Shown here: positions 16,014-25,397 of the stretch, piece after piece | How positions within the stretch are numbered: the stretch's first letter is position 1 | How the letters are laid out: every line of letters starts with the position of its first letter | Assembly (NCBI GenBank): GCA_014894395.1 | Contig: JADBLO010000062.1 | Location: 1-44,101, forward strand | DNA length: 44,101 nt | Direction: 5' to 3' | From: Thermoplasmata archaeon | Lineage (GTDB): Archaea; Thermoplasmatota; E2; DHVEG-1 | The notes under the pieces: model-generated | The model's input: only the letters and a program-made list of their open reading frames with translations | Database searches by the model: none | Told to the model about the DNA's origin: nothing | Made by a program: the position numbers and the translations under genes

Positions 16014-17117
16014 ATGAAGAAAACAATTACGATTCTCTGTGTAGTTATATTACTCCTCCCAATTACTTCTATAAGTACCGTAAAAATTGGTACTGCTGAA
16101 CAAATGCTCGCTTTACCGCCTGCGTTCAGTTGGCAGGATATCAACGGAACCGATTATACTACTCCTATTAAAGATCAGTCACCAGCGCCCACCTGTGAGG
16201 CGTTTGCTATCTGTGCTGCACTGGAAACAAAAATGCAATACCAACTCCAAGAGCAATACAATCCTGATCTTTCAGAAAATCACTTGTATTTCTATGCAGG
16301 AGGAAGCATTGAAGAAGGATATGTCAGTATAGTCGATGCGGCGCACTATCTCATGGAGTATGGCGTCCCTGATGAAGGATGTTTCCCTGATCCGCATCGA
16401 GCATTTGATTATCCCTTTGAAAGTCTCCCTGGGTGGGAGAATAGAACCGTGAAAATTACCGAGTGGGGATGGGTCGACCACAATATCAGCGCTATGAAAC
16501 AGGCGTTGATAGACCATGGGCCGCTCATTATCTGCATCCATTTTTGGAAAGATTTCCTTTTCTACTTTGGAGGCGTATATAAACATCATGAGGGTAGAAC
16601 GGTCGGAGGACACGTCGTTACCATCGTAGGATATGATGATAGTAAGAACTGTTGGATTGTAAAAAACAGCTGGGGGACAAAATGGGGAGAGGACGGTTGG
16701 TTCCGCATGTCCTATGACGCAGACATGATCGCGGAATGGTACGGCAATGGCACCGGTGTCATGTACATCGACGGAGTCTATGGAAACCTCAAACCAGATG
16801 TCCCCAAAGTGCATATCCAAACACCGCTCTACTATCACACCTATCTCTTTGGCAGAGGAATCCCAACACTTTTTAAAAAACTCCCAATACAGAAAGCGGC
16901 TGCACGGATACTAGGAAAACTTACGGTGCAGGTAACGACCGAAAATGCCAATTCCGTTGAATTTTTCCTTGATGATGTCTCGCAATCCGTTGACACGGAA
17001 GCACCATTCAGCTGGGATCTCCAAGCATCCCGTGGGCTGCACACCCTTACCGTGAGAGCCACAGATAACCACAATAATTCCTCTCTTGATATCGAAGATA
17101 TTTATGTGATTCTCTAA
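16014..17117 (+). CDS. Secreted papain-like (C1) cysteine protease with Ig-like C-terminal domain
   Basis: The 367-aa product starts with a signal peptide (MKKTITILCVVILLLPITSI). A C1-family peptidase domain follows with all catalytic elements: Gln and Cys in KDQSPAPTCEAFA, His in GGHVVTIVGYDD, and Asn in VKNSWGTKWGEDGWF. There is no long propeptide. After ~residue 270 a linker leads to a beta-sandwich module (VTTENANSVEFFLDDVSQSV then GLHTLTVRATDNHNN) like bacterial Ig-like domains. There is no obvious C-terminal anchor. The ATG at 16014 follows AAGGGA; the same frame is open to 15840 but that part overlaps the divergent gene. Role inferred: extracellular protein breakdown or processing of surface proteins such as those encoded just downstream. 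Confidence 0.93.
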   Translation: MKKTITILCVVILLLPITSISTVKIGTAEQMLALPPAFSWQDINGTDYTTPIKDQSPAPTCEAFAICAALETKMQYQLQEQYNPDLSENHLYFYAGGSIEEGYVSIVDAAHYLMEYGVPDEGCFPDPHRAFDYPFESLPGWENRTVKITEWGWVDHNISAMKQALIDHGPLIICIHFWKDFLFYFGGVYKHHEGRTVGGHVVTIVGYDDSKNCWIVKNSWGTKWGEDGWFRMSYDADMIAEWYGNGTGVMYIDGVYGNLKPDVPKVHIQTPLYYHTYLFGRGIPTLFKKLPIQKAAARILGKLTVQVTTENANSVEFFLDDVSQSVDTEAPFSWDLQASRGLHTLTVRATDNHNNSSLDIEDIYVIL

Positions 17118-17180
17118 TAAAATTTTTTGTAGAATTTTAACATAATTCTTTTTATATTTGTCATTCACCTATAACAAAAT

Positions 17181-17190
17181 ATTTATAAAC
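17181..17190 (+). promoter_or_regulatory. TATA box ahead of KaiC-like gene
   Basis: ATTTATAAAC lies ~45 bases ahead of the GTG at 17234. With AGGAG at 17221-17225 this makes a normal archaeal promoter with a leader of about 20 bases. It is separate from the protease gene, whose stop is followed by T-rich DNA. It probably drives the three-gene block to 23660. Confidence 0.5.
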
Positions 17191-17233
17191 CAATCCAATT
17201 ACATACACTATTGGTGCACTAGGAGAAAAATTT

Positions 17234-18190
17234 GTGGATGGAAAATTAAAAAAATTAGAAGAGATTGACCAATTTTTTAAAGAAAAAGAGTTCATAAAAG
17301 AGAAATGGATTCGTACTGGAATATCAGGATTTGACAATCTTATAAAAAATGGCATTCCTGAAGGATCAAATATCATTATCGCTGGTGGACCAGGGTGTGG
17401 AAAAACAATATTTTGTTTACAAACTCTCTATAATTTAGCATGTCAAGGACACGATTGTGTGTATCTTTCTATGGAAGAACGACCGGAAAGACTTAAATCA
17501 CATATGTTATCATTTGGTTTTGACGTTAAAGAAATAAAAAATGAACCAAATCAGATTATTTTATCTGCAAAAAATTGTGGTAAGATAGCATTGAAGAGAC
17601 TACAACCAATTATAATAGCAAGATCTGTAGAAGCTCTTTTAGAAAAAGCCAGTGGTCGTCTCCCACTAGATATTGATGTCGTATTAGATTTTATTCCTGA
17701 AAATTTTAATCCTCGTCTCCTTGCATTAGACTCAATTTCAGCAATAGAGACCTCTTTTTCTGGAAAATTAGAACAATATCGGATTTATATCGAACAGTTA
17801 TTCAGATTTTTCGAAGAGTTAGCATTAACTACATTTTTTATTACTGAATCTTCGGATGCGCCATATAAGTTTTCTAGAACTGGCGTAGAGGATTTTCTTG
17901 CGGATGGAATCATTGTTTTTTATAATTTTCAAGGTGAGACTGAAAGATTACGTGGAGTGGAAATAATTAAGCTTCGTGGTACTTCACATTCGCAGAGAAT
18001 TGCTCCAATTACAATTTCTTCTGAAGGTATAAATGTGTTCTCTGGTAGTTTCTTTAATTTAAAATCAAAGATACAGCAACCAACTATCGAAAATAGTGTG
18101 AAAGAAATTGAAACCCAAAAGCAGATTTCATATTCTTCAGATAATGAAGAAGATATCTTAAAAAAATTGATAAGAAAGAAAATAGATTAG
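17234..18190 (+). CDS. KaiC-like RecA-superfamily ATPase (single domain)
   Basis: The 318-aa product has one KaiC domain. Walker A is GGPGCGKT (51-58), the catalytic Glu pair is E81-E82 (SMEERPERL), Walker B is LLALDS (D166), and the late KaiC signature GVEDFLADGIIVFY (217-230) is followed by IIKLRGTSHSQ. About 45 residues of acidic, low-complexity tail follow (ENSVKEIETQKQ...SSDNEEDILKKL), perhaps a partner-binding end. Archaeal single-domain KaiC proteins act in signalling and motility (for example FlaH/ArlH), mostly without known partners. The GTG start has AGGAG eight bases ahead. The next gene starts 29 bases after the stop on the same strand, so it is likely co-transcribed with the surface proteins. 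The gene is AT-rich compared with the flanking operons. Confidence 0.92.
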   Translation: MDGKLKKLEEIDQFFKEKEFIKEKWIRTGISGFDNLIKNGIPEGSNIIIAGGPGCGKTIFCLQTLYNLACQGHDCVYLSMEERPERLKSHMLSFGFDVKEIKNEPNQIILSAKNCGKIALKRLQPIIIARSVEALLEKASGRLPLDIDVVLDFIPENFNPRLLALDSISAIETSFSGKLEQYRIYIEQLFRFFEELALTTFFITESSDAPYKFSRTGVEDFLADGIIVFYNFQGETERLRGVEIIKLRGTSHSQRIAPITISSEGINVFSGSFFNLKSKIQQPTIENSVKEIETQKQISYSSDNEEDILKKLIRKKID

Positions 18191-18219
18191 TCAAATAATC
18201 ATGTGAGGAGAATGACTTG

Positions 18220-21200
18220 GTGGATGCCTTGAAACTAATTTTTTTTCTGATTGTTGCTTTTTTCTTTTTTCTTCCATCTCCATTTGTCCAATTAATCCCT
18301 TTTCAACAGGAACCTTGTATTAATGATGCCTTTGTAATTCCGGAGAAAGTCAATATTGGTTCGTTAATGGTCATTTCTGTGACTGTAAAAGATATCTCAG
18401 GGATTGCAACTGTTCAGGCAAAAAATTATCACGAAAAAGGTTTTGATGTCGTAAATCTTCAGCTTGCTTCAGGAACGATGTATGATGGTGTCTGGAAAGG
18501 CACTTGGGTAGTCCATGATACCAAGGTTAAGGAATATACTACGGTGGTTACGGTTTTTTCTCATTCTGGTTTATCTACCTCTGTTAACCTTACCTGGTGT
18601 GATCCAGCAACCTGGTGGGATTTAGATTGGAGTTATAGAAAATTAATAACACTTAACCATAATCAAGTTCCAAGTGACCAAACCAACTTCCCAGTACTAC
18701 TTAACATAACAGATACGGAGCTAAGAGATACAGCACAATCTGATGGTGATGATATAGCGTTTACAGACGTTAGTGGTAATAAGTTAAATCATCAAATAGA
18801 AAAATATACTGCAGGAACAGGTGCCTTAGTCGCATGGGTAAATGTCACCAGCCTTTCCAGTAGTTCTGATACTCAGATTTACATGTATTATGGTAATAGT
18901 GAATGTTCGAGTCAACAAAACCCTCATGGTGTTTGGGATAGCAATTATCTGGGTGTTTGGCACTTAAATGAAACGTCTGGGACAATCCTCGATTCTTCAG
19001 GTAATGGAAAATCTGGAACTTTAACTGGTGCGACTTATGGCGCAGATGGGAAAATTAGCAAATCTATTAGTTTTGATGGAAGTGAGGATTATATCGATAT
19101 CACCATAGCGATTCCCTCTACGGTCACAATTTCTGCATGGGCAAAATCTACTACCTCTGGTTTAGCCGACATGCTTTGGTGCATTGGTAATACCGGAACG
19201 GGTGGCCCTGATTTATTTTTTTATGATGGGAATATATATCTTAATACTTGGGATAGCGGGGGCAACTTATTTTGCGTCCAACCTAATGTAAATCAGTGGC
19301 ATCTTTATACTACATTAATAGATAGTGTAGCTAATAATGCTCGGCTTTATATCGATGGTAGGTTATGCGGAACAGCAGGTTATCGTAATCCTACAAAGGC
19401 AACGTTTGCAATCTCTTCAAGCAATGGTTATGATTGGCAAGGAACAATCGATGAGTTCTGTATCTCAAAGATTGCCCGATCTGCTAATTGGATAAAAACA
19501 GGATATAACAATGTAAACAACGCCACCAATGGAGGATTCTTTTCTGTGGGCAGTGAAGAACTCGCCCTCCCGACACGACCAACACTGACATCCCCAGATA
19601 ACAACACATATACAACCGACACTACGCCCACCTTCCAATGGACTAACGGTGAAAACCAAGAAAACAACACCCTGTATGTAGACCACGAAACCGATTTTTC
19701 CGATGGCGATGAACATATAAACATCTCCCTCGGCCCCTCAACCACCAGCTATACAACTCCAGTTGGAAAAGCTTTATCTGAGGGTAGATGGTATTGGAAA
19801 GTTGTTGCAAACAACACCCAAGGAACGAATGTTTCTGATGTATGGAGTTTCATCATTGATACTACCACTCCAGATCAACCTCACTTGTTATTACCAACTG
19901 ATAACTATGATACCAATAATAATCACGTGACCTTTTCTTGGAATGAAACGGCAGATAACACTACAAACACCTCAGATGTCTCAGGGATCTCCTGCTATCA
20001 ACTTCAGATATCGAATGATAATTTCACATCATTACTTGTCAATCAAAATACATCCGATAACACCACATTGAGCATTACAGTAACTATCGCAGGCAGATTA
20101 CAATGGCGTGTTCGTGCATGGGATCAAGCAGGAAATCCTGGTAATTTTTCGGAGACAAGAAATCTCACCGTATTTGACTTCTCATTGACTGCAACATCCT
20201 CCGCTCTTACGATCCTTCGAGGGGGTACTGGCAGTACTACCATACAGATACAGGTAAGTTTTGGTGATGATGAATTGATAAACTTATCGAAGAGTGAATG
20301 GGTTGGGCTCCTCCCGACAGGGGTGACTATTAATTTCAGTAAACTATCCGGTAATGGTGCTTTTACTTCCATTATAGATTTTGAAACAAGTGGGGATGCA
20401 TCAACCGGTGAGTTTATCTTCAATGTTATAGCAACGAGTCTCACGGGAACGAGAACCCTCCCAATAACTGTTCGTATTGCTGGAATGATTTTCCAGATGT
20501 CAGCTTCTCCAACATCATTTTCTCTTATGAGAAGCGATTCCGATGAATCGAGAATCTCAATTACGTTTCAATATGGTTCGAAAGAAAGCGTTTCTCTTTC
20601 TGGAGGATGGTTAGGATCCTCTCCTTCAGGTGTTACGACTACATTTAGTAGTGTTACTGATCTCCCACCCTTTGATTCCATTCTATCATTTTCTACATCA
20701 AATCGAGCATCATCTGGAGAATATACATATAAAATTACTGCAACGGGTGGAGGAATCAGCGACTGGATTTATATTTCATTAGATATAAAAACAAATCTTA
20801 CACTTACCGTTGAATCCGATAAAACAACCTATGAAAAAGGACAGGAAATACAATTATCTGGAACCGTCGATGATCCAAACGGGAATGCAGTGAAAAGTGG
20901 GACGGTAACACTTAATTTTTCGACTGGTACTTGGAGTGAACAAATGAATGCCGTTGTGACCAACGGTGTTTTTCAAACAAAATATTATATTACATTTGAT
21001 AAATTTGAAGGAAATTGGATAGTTGCTGCCACTGCAGTGGATTCTCTTGGGCATACAACCGCTATCGCCACTCGAATCAATATCATTATTACGGTCCCAG
21101 AAATCTATAAATATTACACAATTGCAATCCTTAGTCCATTACCTGGTCAGGTGTATAAACGGGGCGAAGATGTATCGTTTACCGTTAGTATCGTTGAAAA

Positions 21201-22014
21201 TGAAATAAAAATTCGTGGTGCAACGGTTACAATTCAACCACCCGATGGAACAAAAGTATTTTTATCTGAGATTTCACCAGGCCTCTATTCAAAAAGTTAC
21301 ACACTTAGGATGAATAGCAAATTAGGAAATTGGAGTGTGTATATTGCGGGATCAACCGGTGAAAATGAAATGTTTAAAGCAGGCTTCGCCTATGTTCCAA
21401 TAAAGGTTGAGCCAACAGAGTTATCGCTCGAAATCGTTGAACCGATTGGAAAGAGCTTCGAAACAGGAGAGAAAATAACATTTGTTGCTAAACTCCTCTA
21501 CCCAGATGGTTCTCCCGTTGAAGAAGGAATTGTATCTGCAATGAAAAATGATGGGAGCACATTGAATTTTAAAAAATCTGGAAATGGTTTGTATACAGCA
21601 GTATATACCGCGGCCGATGAGGATTTAGGTTACTTAAATATTCAGATATCGGCAACTGATGTCTACGGAAACCTTGGTGTTATAAAAGGAACGGCCCTGG
21701 AAATTATTCCAATGCAATTATCAAGTTATTTTGTTCGGTATTGGTGGTTCACGGGTATGATGTTGCTAGGATTGAGTTTTGCATTAGGGGTTGTAACCCG
21801 TGATGTTTCTCGAACAGTACGATTACGAAATTTTAAACGTGAGGTCATGGAATTGGGTAGACTTAAAAAAGATAAAGCGACCGAATATTTTATAAGCGGA
21901 TCAATTTCCCGAGAAACATATGATAATCTCTTACAAGAATATGAGAGTAAATTAGCAAAATTAGAAAAGCAGAGACATATCATAGAAAAAAAGATACAGA
22001 AAAAAAAGAAATAA
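18220..22014 (+). CDS. Giant surface protein: DUF2341, LamG-like and repeated Ig-like domains, TM anchor, cytoplasmic tail
   Basis: The ~1264-aa product begins with an N-terminal hydrophobic signal. A DUF2341-type domain follows (~130-215: WWDLDWSYRKLITL, FPVLLNI, IYMYYGN), then a concanavalin/LamG-like domain (~240-440: GVWHLNETSGTILDSSGNG, YIDGRLCGTAG, GTIDEFCISK), Fn3/Ig-like modules (~450-660), two NEW3-like repeats (~665-865, each with SG and PF-S-I pattern) and three further Ig-like domains (~870-1165). One membrane segment (~1172-1195) is followed by a ~70-residue charged helical tail (RLKKDKATEYFISGSISRET). So the body is outside and the tail inside. There are many N-x-S/T sites. GGAG precedes both TTG 18217 and GTG 18220; GTG is chosen. 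Glycan binding is inferred from LamG. Confidence 0.9.
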   Translation: MDALKLIFFLIVAFFFFLPSPFVQLIPFQQEPCINDAFVIPEKVNIGSLMVISVTVKDISGIATVQAKNYHEKGFDVVNLQLASGTMYDGVWKGTWVVHDTKVKEYTTVVTVFSHSGLSTSVNLTWCDPATWWDLDWSYRKLITLNHNQVPSDQTNFPVLLNITDTELRDTAQSDGDDIAFTDVSGNKLNHQIEKYTAGTGALVAWVNVTSLSSSSDTQIYMYYGNSECSSQQNPHGVWDSNYLGVWHLNETSGTILDSSGNGKSGTLTGATYGADGKISKSISFDGSEDYIDITIAIPSTVTISAWAKSTTSGLADMLWCIGNTGTGGPDLFFYDGNIYLNTWDSGGNLFCVQPNVNQWHLYTTLIDSVANNARLYIDGRLCGTAGYRNPTKATFAISSSNGYDWQGTIDEFCISKIARSANWIKTGYNNVNNATNGGFFSVGSEELALPTRPTLTSPDNNTYTTDTTPTFQWTNGENQENNTLYVDHETDFSDGDEHINISLGPSTTSYTTPVGKALSEGRWYWKVVANNTQGTNVSDVWSFIIDTTTPDQPHLLLPTDNYDTNNNHVTFSWNETADNTTNTSDVSGISCYQLQISNDNFTSLLVNQNTSDNTTLSITVTIAGRLQWRVRAWDQAGNPGNFSETRNLTVFDFSLTATSSALTILRGGTGSTTIQIQVSFGDDELINLSKSEWVGLLPTGVTINFSKLSGNGAFTSIIDFETSGDASTGEFIFNVIATSLTGTRTLPITVRIAGMIFQMSASPTSFSLMRSDSDESRISITFQYGSKESVSLSGGWLGSSPSGVTTTFSSVTDLPPFDSILSFSTSNRASSGEYTYKITATGGGISDWIYISLDIKTNLTLTVESDKTTYEKGQEIQLSGTVDDPNGNAVKSGTVTLNFSTGTWSEQMNAVVTNGVFQTKYYITFDKFEGNWIVAATAVDSLGHTTAIATRINIIITVPEIYKYYTIAILSPLPGQVYKRGEDVSFTVSIVENEIKIRGATVTIQPPDGTKVFLSEISPGLYSKSYTLRMNSKLGNWSVYIAGSTGENEMFKAGFAYVPIKVEPTELSLEIVEPIGKSFETGEKITFVAKLLYPDGSPVEEGIVSAMKNDGSTLNFKKSGNGLYTAVYTAADEDLGYLNIQISATDVYGNLGVIKGTALEIIPMQLSSYFVRYWWFTGMMLLGLSFALGVVTRDVSRTVRLRNFKREVMELGRLKKDKATEYFISGSISRETYDNLLQEYESKLAKLEKQRHIIEKKIQKKKK

Positions 22015-22076
22015 TCAAGATAAAAATAATAAAAAAAAAGTTGGACAAATTTAGTGAAGGATTTGAGGAGATAATA

Positions 22077-23660
22077 GTGAAAAGACATCGATTATTTACT
22101 TTAATTATCATTTTACTTAGTACTGGTATAATTTTTTTCATTCCGCTTTCATTATCTTCACAATCATTCGATTATTCCGTACAAATTCAAAATGATGAGG
22201 TACAACTCATCCCTGGGAAGAATGTTTCAGTTACTCTTTTTATAAATCAGTCAGAAAATCTTACAGGGATCGTCTCTCTTCAAGGAAAATGGGTTGAGAA
22301 TACACCGGAGGGAATATCAATTACTATTCAACCAACAACAGGGTTAACCCCTTTTACGAGTATCATTACTTTTCGGTCATCTATCCTTGCGAATCTAGGA
22401 CTTTATACATACCAAATTTGTGCACAATCCGAAGGAATTAATCATACTACAGATATTCATATCAATGTTACAACTGATTTGACAGTTATGTTATTTACTG
22501 ATAAAGATGAATATCTAAAAGGACAACAGATCCATCTCTACGGAAATGCAACCACATTTAATGATGATATCGTTGATTCTGGCAATGTTATTATATCGAT
22601 TGCAAATGGGAAAAAAAATATATCCATAACAACTCAAATTCAAAACGACTCATTTGACTATTTTTATCCGATTTCTTATGGGGATGATGAAGGATTATGG
22701 ACCATACGGGCAAGAGTGGTGGATAATAATGGACATGTAGGAATTCAATCAAAGTACCTCACCGTTTCTCTTCCTCCAGATATTATGCGTTTTGCTGTTG
22801 ATTTCTATTCACCACCAAATAATGCAATCTATCAACGAGGTGATACATTTGATATTTCTGTATATGTTACCGAAAATTTACAAAGTGTTCGAAATGCAAC
22901 TACTCTTTGTACATTACCATCCTTAGTAACAATCCTTCTCCTTGAATACTCTCCAGGAAACTACAAACAAAATTATACTATTGCATGGGATGCTCCTATT
23001 GGTGAATGGTTTTTCACTGTTGAAAGCACAAAAAATGTAAGTGGCGTATTAAAAGCAGGCGGAGGTGCTCTTTCAATCACTATTGAACCTGCACCACTAC
23101 AGCTTACTATTTTAGAGCCGACAACGTTACAATTTTCATCAAATTCCATGATTTCTTTTAAAGTTGAGGTTCGGTATCTAGATAGCACGTTAATGAAAAC
23201 AGGTGCAGTACTTGCTGTTACACCTCATGGCAATATCACACTACAGAATGAGAATAATGGTGTGTACACCGCTAATATTACTGTTACAGACCAGGATATT
23301 GGAAGTCAAGTCTTTGAAATAAGCGCTAAGGATTTATTTGGAAATGCAGGGGTTGTTAAAAAGAGTATTTTAATTACTTCCGAAACACAATCTACTATCC
23401 TCGTTACATTGATACCATTATTTGCTGCAAGTTTGTGTGGAATAATCGGTTTTGTTTTCATAAGAAGAATTTATAGATTCGAGCGCTTAAAATCCATTCA
23501 GGAAGAGATGATAGAAACGCAAAGACTCCAAGAAGAAGCAGCAAAAAAATATTATAAAGAAGGATCAATTTCGAAGGAAATTTATGAAGCACTTATATAT
23601 GAGCATACGCAGCGCTATGCCCATCTTCAAAAAGAAGAACGAAAAATAATAAACAAATAA
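22077..23660 (+). CDS. Second surface protein, paralogue of the C-terminal part of the giant protein
   Basis: The ~527-aa product has an N-terminal signal (KRHRLFTLIIILLSTGIIFF) and one NEW3-like domain with the same pattern as the neighbour (LQGKWVENTPEGISI, TPFTSIITFRSS). Three Ig-like domains follow (TDKDEYLKGQQIHLYGN parallels SDKTTYEKGQEIQLSGT), then one membrane segment (~453-475) and a helical tail (KKYYKEGSISKEIYEALIYE) that aligns with the tail of the upstream protein. It lacks the DUF2341/LamG head. The GTG at 22077 is chosen for the ideal GAGGAG seven bases ahead; the frame is open to a TTG at 22041. The gap to the upstream gene is 62 bases. It is probably part of the same complex or regulated together. 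Confidence 0.9.
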   Translation: MKRHRLFTLIIILLSTGIIFFIPLSLSSQSFDYSVQIQNDEVQLIPGKNVSVTLFINQSENLTGIVSLQGKWVENTPEGISITIQPTTGLTPFTSIITFRSSILANLGLYTYQICAQSEGINHTTDIHINVTTDLTVMLFTDKDEYLKGQQIHLYGNATTFNDDIVDSGNVIISIANGKKNISITTQIQNDSFDYFYPISYGDDEGLWTIRARVVDNNGHVGIQSKYLTVSLPPDIMRFAVDFYSPPNNAIYQRGDTFDISVYVTENLQSVRNATTLCTLPSLVTILLLEYSPGNYKQNYTIAWDAPIGEWFFTVESTKNVSGVLKAGGGALSITIEPAPLQLTILEPTTLQFSSNSMISFKVEVRYLDSTLMKTGAVLAVTPHGNITLQNENNGVYTANITVTDQDIGSQVFEISAKDLFGNAGVVKKSILITSETQSTILVTLIPLFAASLCGIIGFVFIRRIYRFERLKSIQEEMIETQRLQEEAAKKYYKEGSISKEIYEALIYEHTQRYAHLQKEERKIINK

Positions 23661-24302
23661 ATGACAGAAAAAGCCCTCATTTTTTTTATAACTTTACGTA
23701 GCTATCTATTACCGCCAACAAGCGTTGCGCGCCTGTTTCACCTCTTATTACTCAGGTAACTCTTGTGGTTATTGAACATCCAAATTTTATTAAATGCCGT
23801 CTGGGATAGTGATCTAGATATTTCAAGGCTTTTTCTGGTTGACCATCTGACTTTTTGATTTTTTTCTATATATTCAAGGGATAGGACGTTCGGTTTTCTG
23901 AATTCCATTTTATATTGGCAAGTTCCTACCTTGTTCAAAACAAGTTTTTCTGTCTTCATCTAACCATTGGTGTTGTGCCTATAATGGACATCACGCTATA
24001 ATATCCAATGTCTCCTGTAATTTTAACTGCTTGGTCTGTTCAACAGGTACTGTACAACGCTCGATGGCGGTAATAGCGTAGCTATTGCAGTACTCACCCT
24101 AGCGTTTATTAGATATAAGTTTTCATTTCTCCACTAAAATCCTAATCGAGATTTATTAAAAATGTACCTTCTGAAAAATGACGTCCATATTTACTGTTTA
24201 TTAATAAAAATAGCAGAAACCTCTTTATAAAGAGTATATTAAACCTATCGTTCAACAAAAGAATAATATAATAAACCTGCAGTTTACTCCCCTGAGTCCA
24301 AC
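23661..24302. other. 642-base region without convincing gene
   Basis: No frame here looks like a conserved protein. A 73-codon minus-strand frame (23738-23959, MKTEKLVLNKVGTCQYKMEF) lies inside the inverted-repeat element described separately. T-rich DNA just after 23660 (TTTTTTTTATAAC) could end the surface-protein transcript. AT-rich TATA candidates near 24222-24232 (CTTTATAAAG) and 24263-24275 could serve egsA. Confidence 0.55.
23699..24084. mobile_element. 386-bp element with imperfect terminal inverted repeats (MITE-like or IS remnant)
   Basis: The left end (23699-23737, TAGCTATCTATTACCGCCAA...) is the imperfect reverse complement of the right end (24042-24084, ending GGCGGTAATAGCGTAGCTA). 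Over the best 29 bases I count about 25 matches, with a shared CTATTACCGCCA core and AGCGTTG, and matching CCTGTT further in. The right end also holds a perfect small palindrome AATAGC-GTA-GCTATT (24072-24086). I see no target duplication. A 73-codon minus-strand frame lies inside, not recognised as a transposase. Confidence 0.45.
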
Positions 24303-25397
24303 ATGGAGCGATTTACTAAATTCAAAACCATGATTTTCCCCAGGGAAGTCATCGTTGGTCATAACACAACAGATCAGATCAAGGGAATCTGCAATCACCT
24401 CGCACCGAGTAACAACGTGCTGCTTGTCTGCGATAAGAACACCAAAAAAATATCTGGTGACCGGATTGAAAAGATCCTTTCTGGTGCTGGGTACGAGGTC
24501 AACATGGTTGTCCTCTCTTTGCCCTTAATCAAACGAGATGTCTTCCCCGCATGGCCCACGATCCGAGAGGTCAACACCGTTATTAAAGAAGCCAAGAAGA
24601 CCAGCTCAGATTTCTTACTTGGCGTCGGCGGCGGCTCCGTCATCGATGTCACGAAATGTGCAACCTATGAGCTTTCTATGAATTTTGTAAGCGTCCCGAC
24701 ATCAGCATCCCATGATGGGATGGCGTCACCACGTGCCTCGTTGAAAGATAAAAAAGGCTCCATCTCAAAATCAGCGGTATCCCCCATGGCAGTCCTTGCC
24801 GACACCGCGGTCATTATGAAAGCCCCTTATCGCATGCTTGCCTCAGGGTGCGCTGATGTGATATCGAACCTTACTGCAGTCAAAGATTGGGAGCTTGCCC
24901 ATCGATTAAAAGACGAAGAATTCAGTACCTTTGCTGCATCACTTTCAACAACATCATCTCAACTGTTACTTGACAAAGCAGAGGATATCCGCACAGGACT
25001 CGAAGAAGCAGTCTGGCAAGCTATAAAATGCATGGTTGTCTCAGGGGTAGCCATGAGCGTTGCTGGAAACACTCGCCCCGCGTCCGGTGCTGAACATATG
25101 TTTTCGCATATGCTTGATTCCACCGCACCAGGAAAAGCTTTACACGGAGAACAGTGCGGAGTAGGTTCTATCATGATGATGTACCTGCATGGAGGCGACT
25201 GGCAACTAATCCGTGATGCATTAAAAATGATTGGTGCCCCGACCACCGCGAAAGAATTGAACATCCCTAAGAAAAAAATTATCCAGGCGCTCATGGGCGC
25301 GCAGAAGATACGCCCTGATCGATATACGATCCTTGGTGAACTAGGATTAACCGAGGATGCCGCAAAGAAACTAGCGAAGATAACTGGAGTGATATAA
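24303..25397 (+). CDS. egsA: sn-glycerol-1-phosphate dehydrogenase
   Basis: The 364-aa product reduces dihydroxyacetone phosphate to sn-glycerol-1-phosphate, the backbone of archaeal ether lipids, and is the clearest archaeal marker here. NAD(P)-binding GVGGGSVIDVTK, the conserved PTSASHDGMASPRAS, and metal-site His residues in SGAEHMFSHMLD and ALHGEQCGVG are all visible. Length is normal. There is no ribosome site, and a TATA-like stretch lies ~30 bases ahead, so the transcript is probably leaderless. Its stop overlaps the start of the UPF0179 gene (TAATG). Confidence 0.97.
   Translation: MERFTKFKTMIFPREVIVGHNTTDQIKGICNHLAPSNNVLLVCDKNTKKISGDRIEKILSGAGYEVNMVVLSLPLIKRDVFPAWPTIREVNTVIKEAKKTSSDFLLGVGGGSVIDVTKCATYELSMNFVSVPTSASHDGMASPRASLKDKKGSISKSAVSPMAVLADTAVIMKAPYRMLASGCADVISNLTAVKDWELAHRLKDEEFSTFAASLSTTSSQLLLDKAEDIRTGLEEAVWQAIKCMVVSGVAMSVAGNTRPASGAEHMFSHMLDSTAPGKALHGEQCGVGSIMMMYLHGGDWQLIRDALKMIGAPTTAKELNIPKKKIIQALMGAQKIRPDRYTILGELGLTEDAAKKLAKITGVI

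Noticed and set aside
23738-23959. 73-codon minus-strand frame as a transposase or regulator gene
   Set aside because: No recognised motif, no ribosome site and it lies inside the inverted-repeat element; kept only as part of that element's description.
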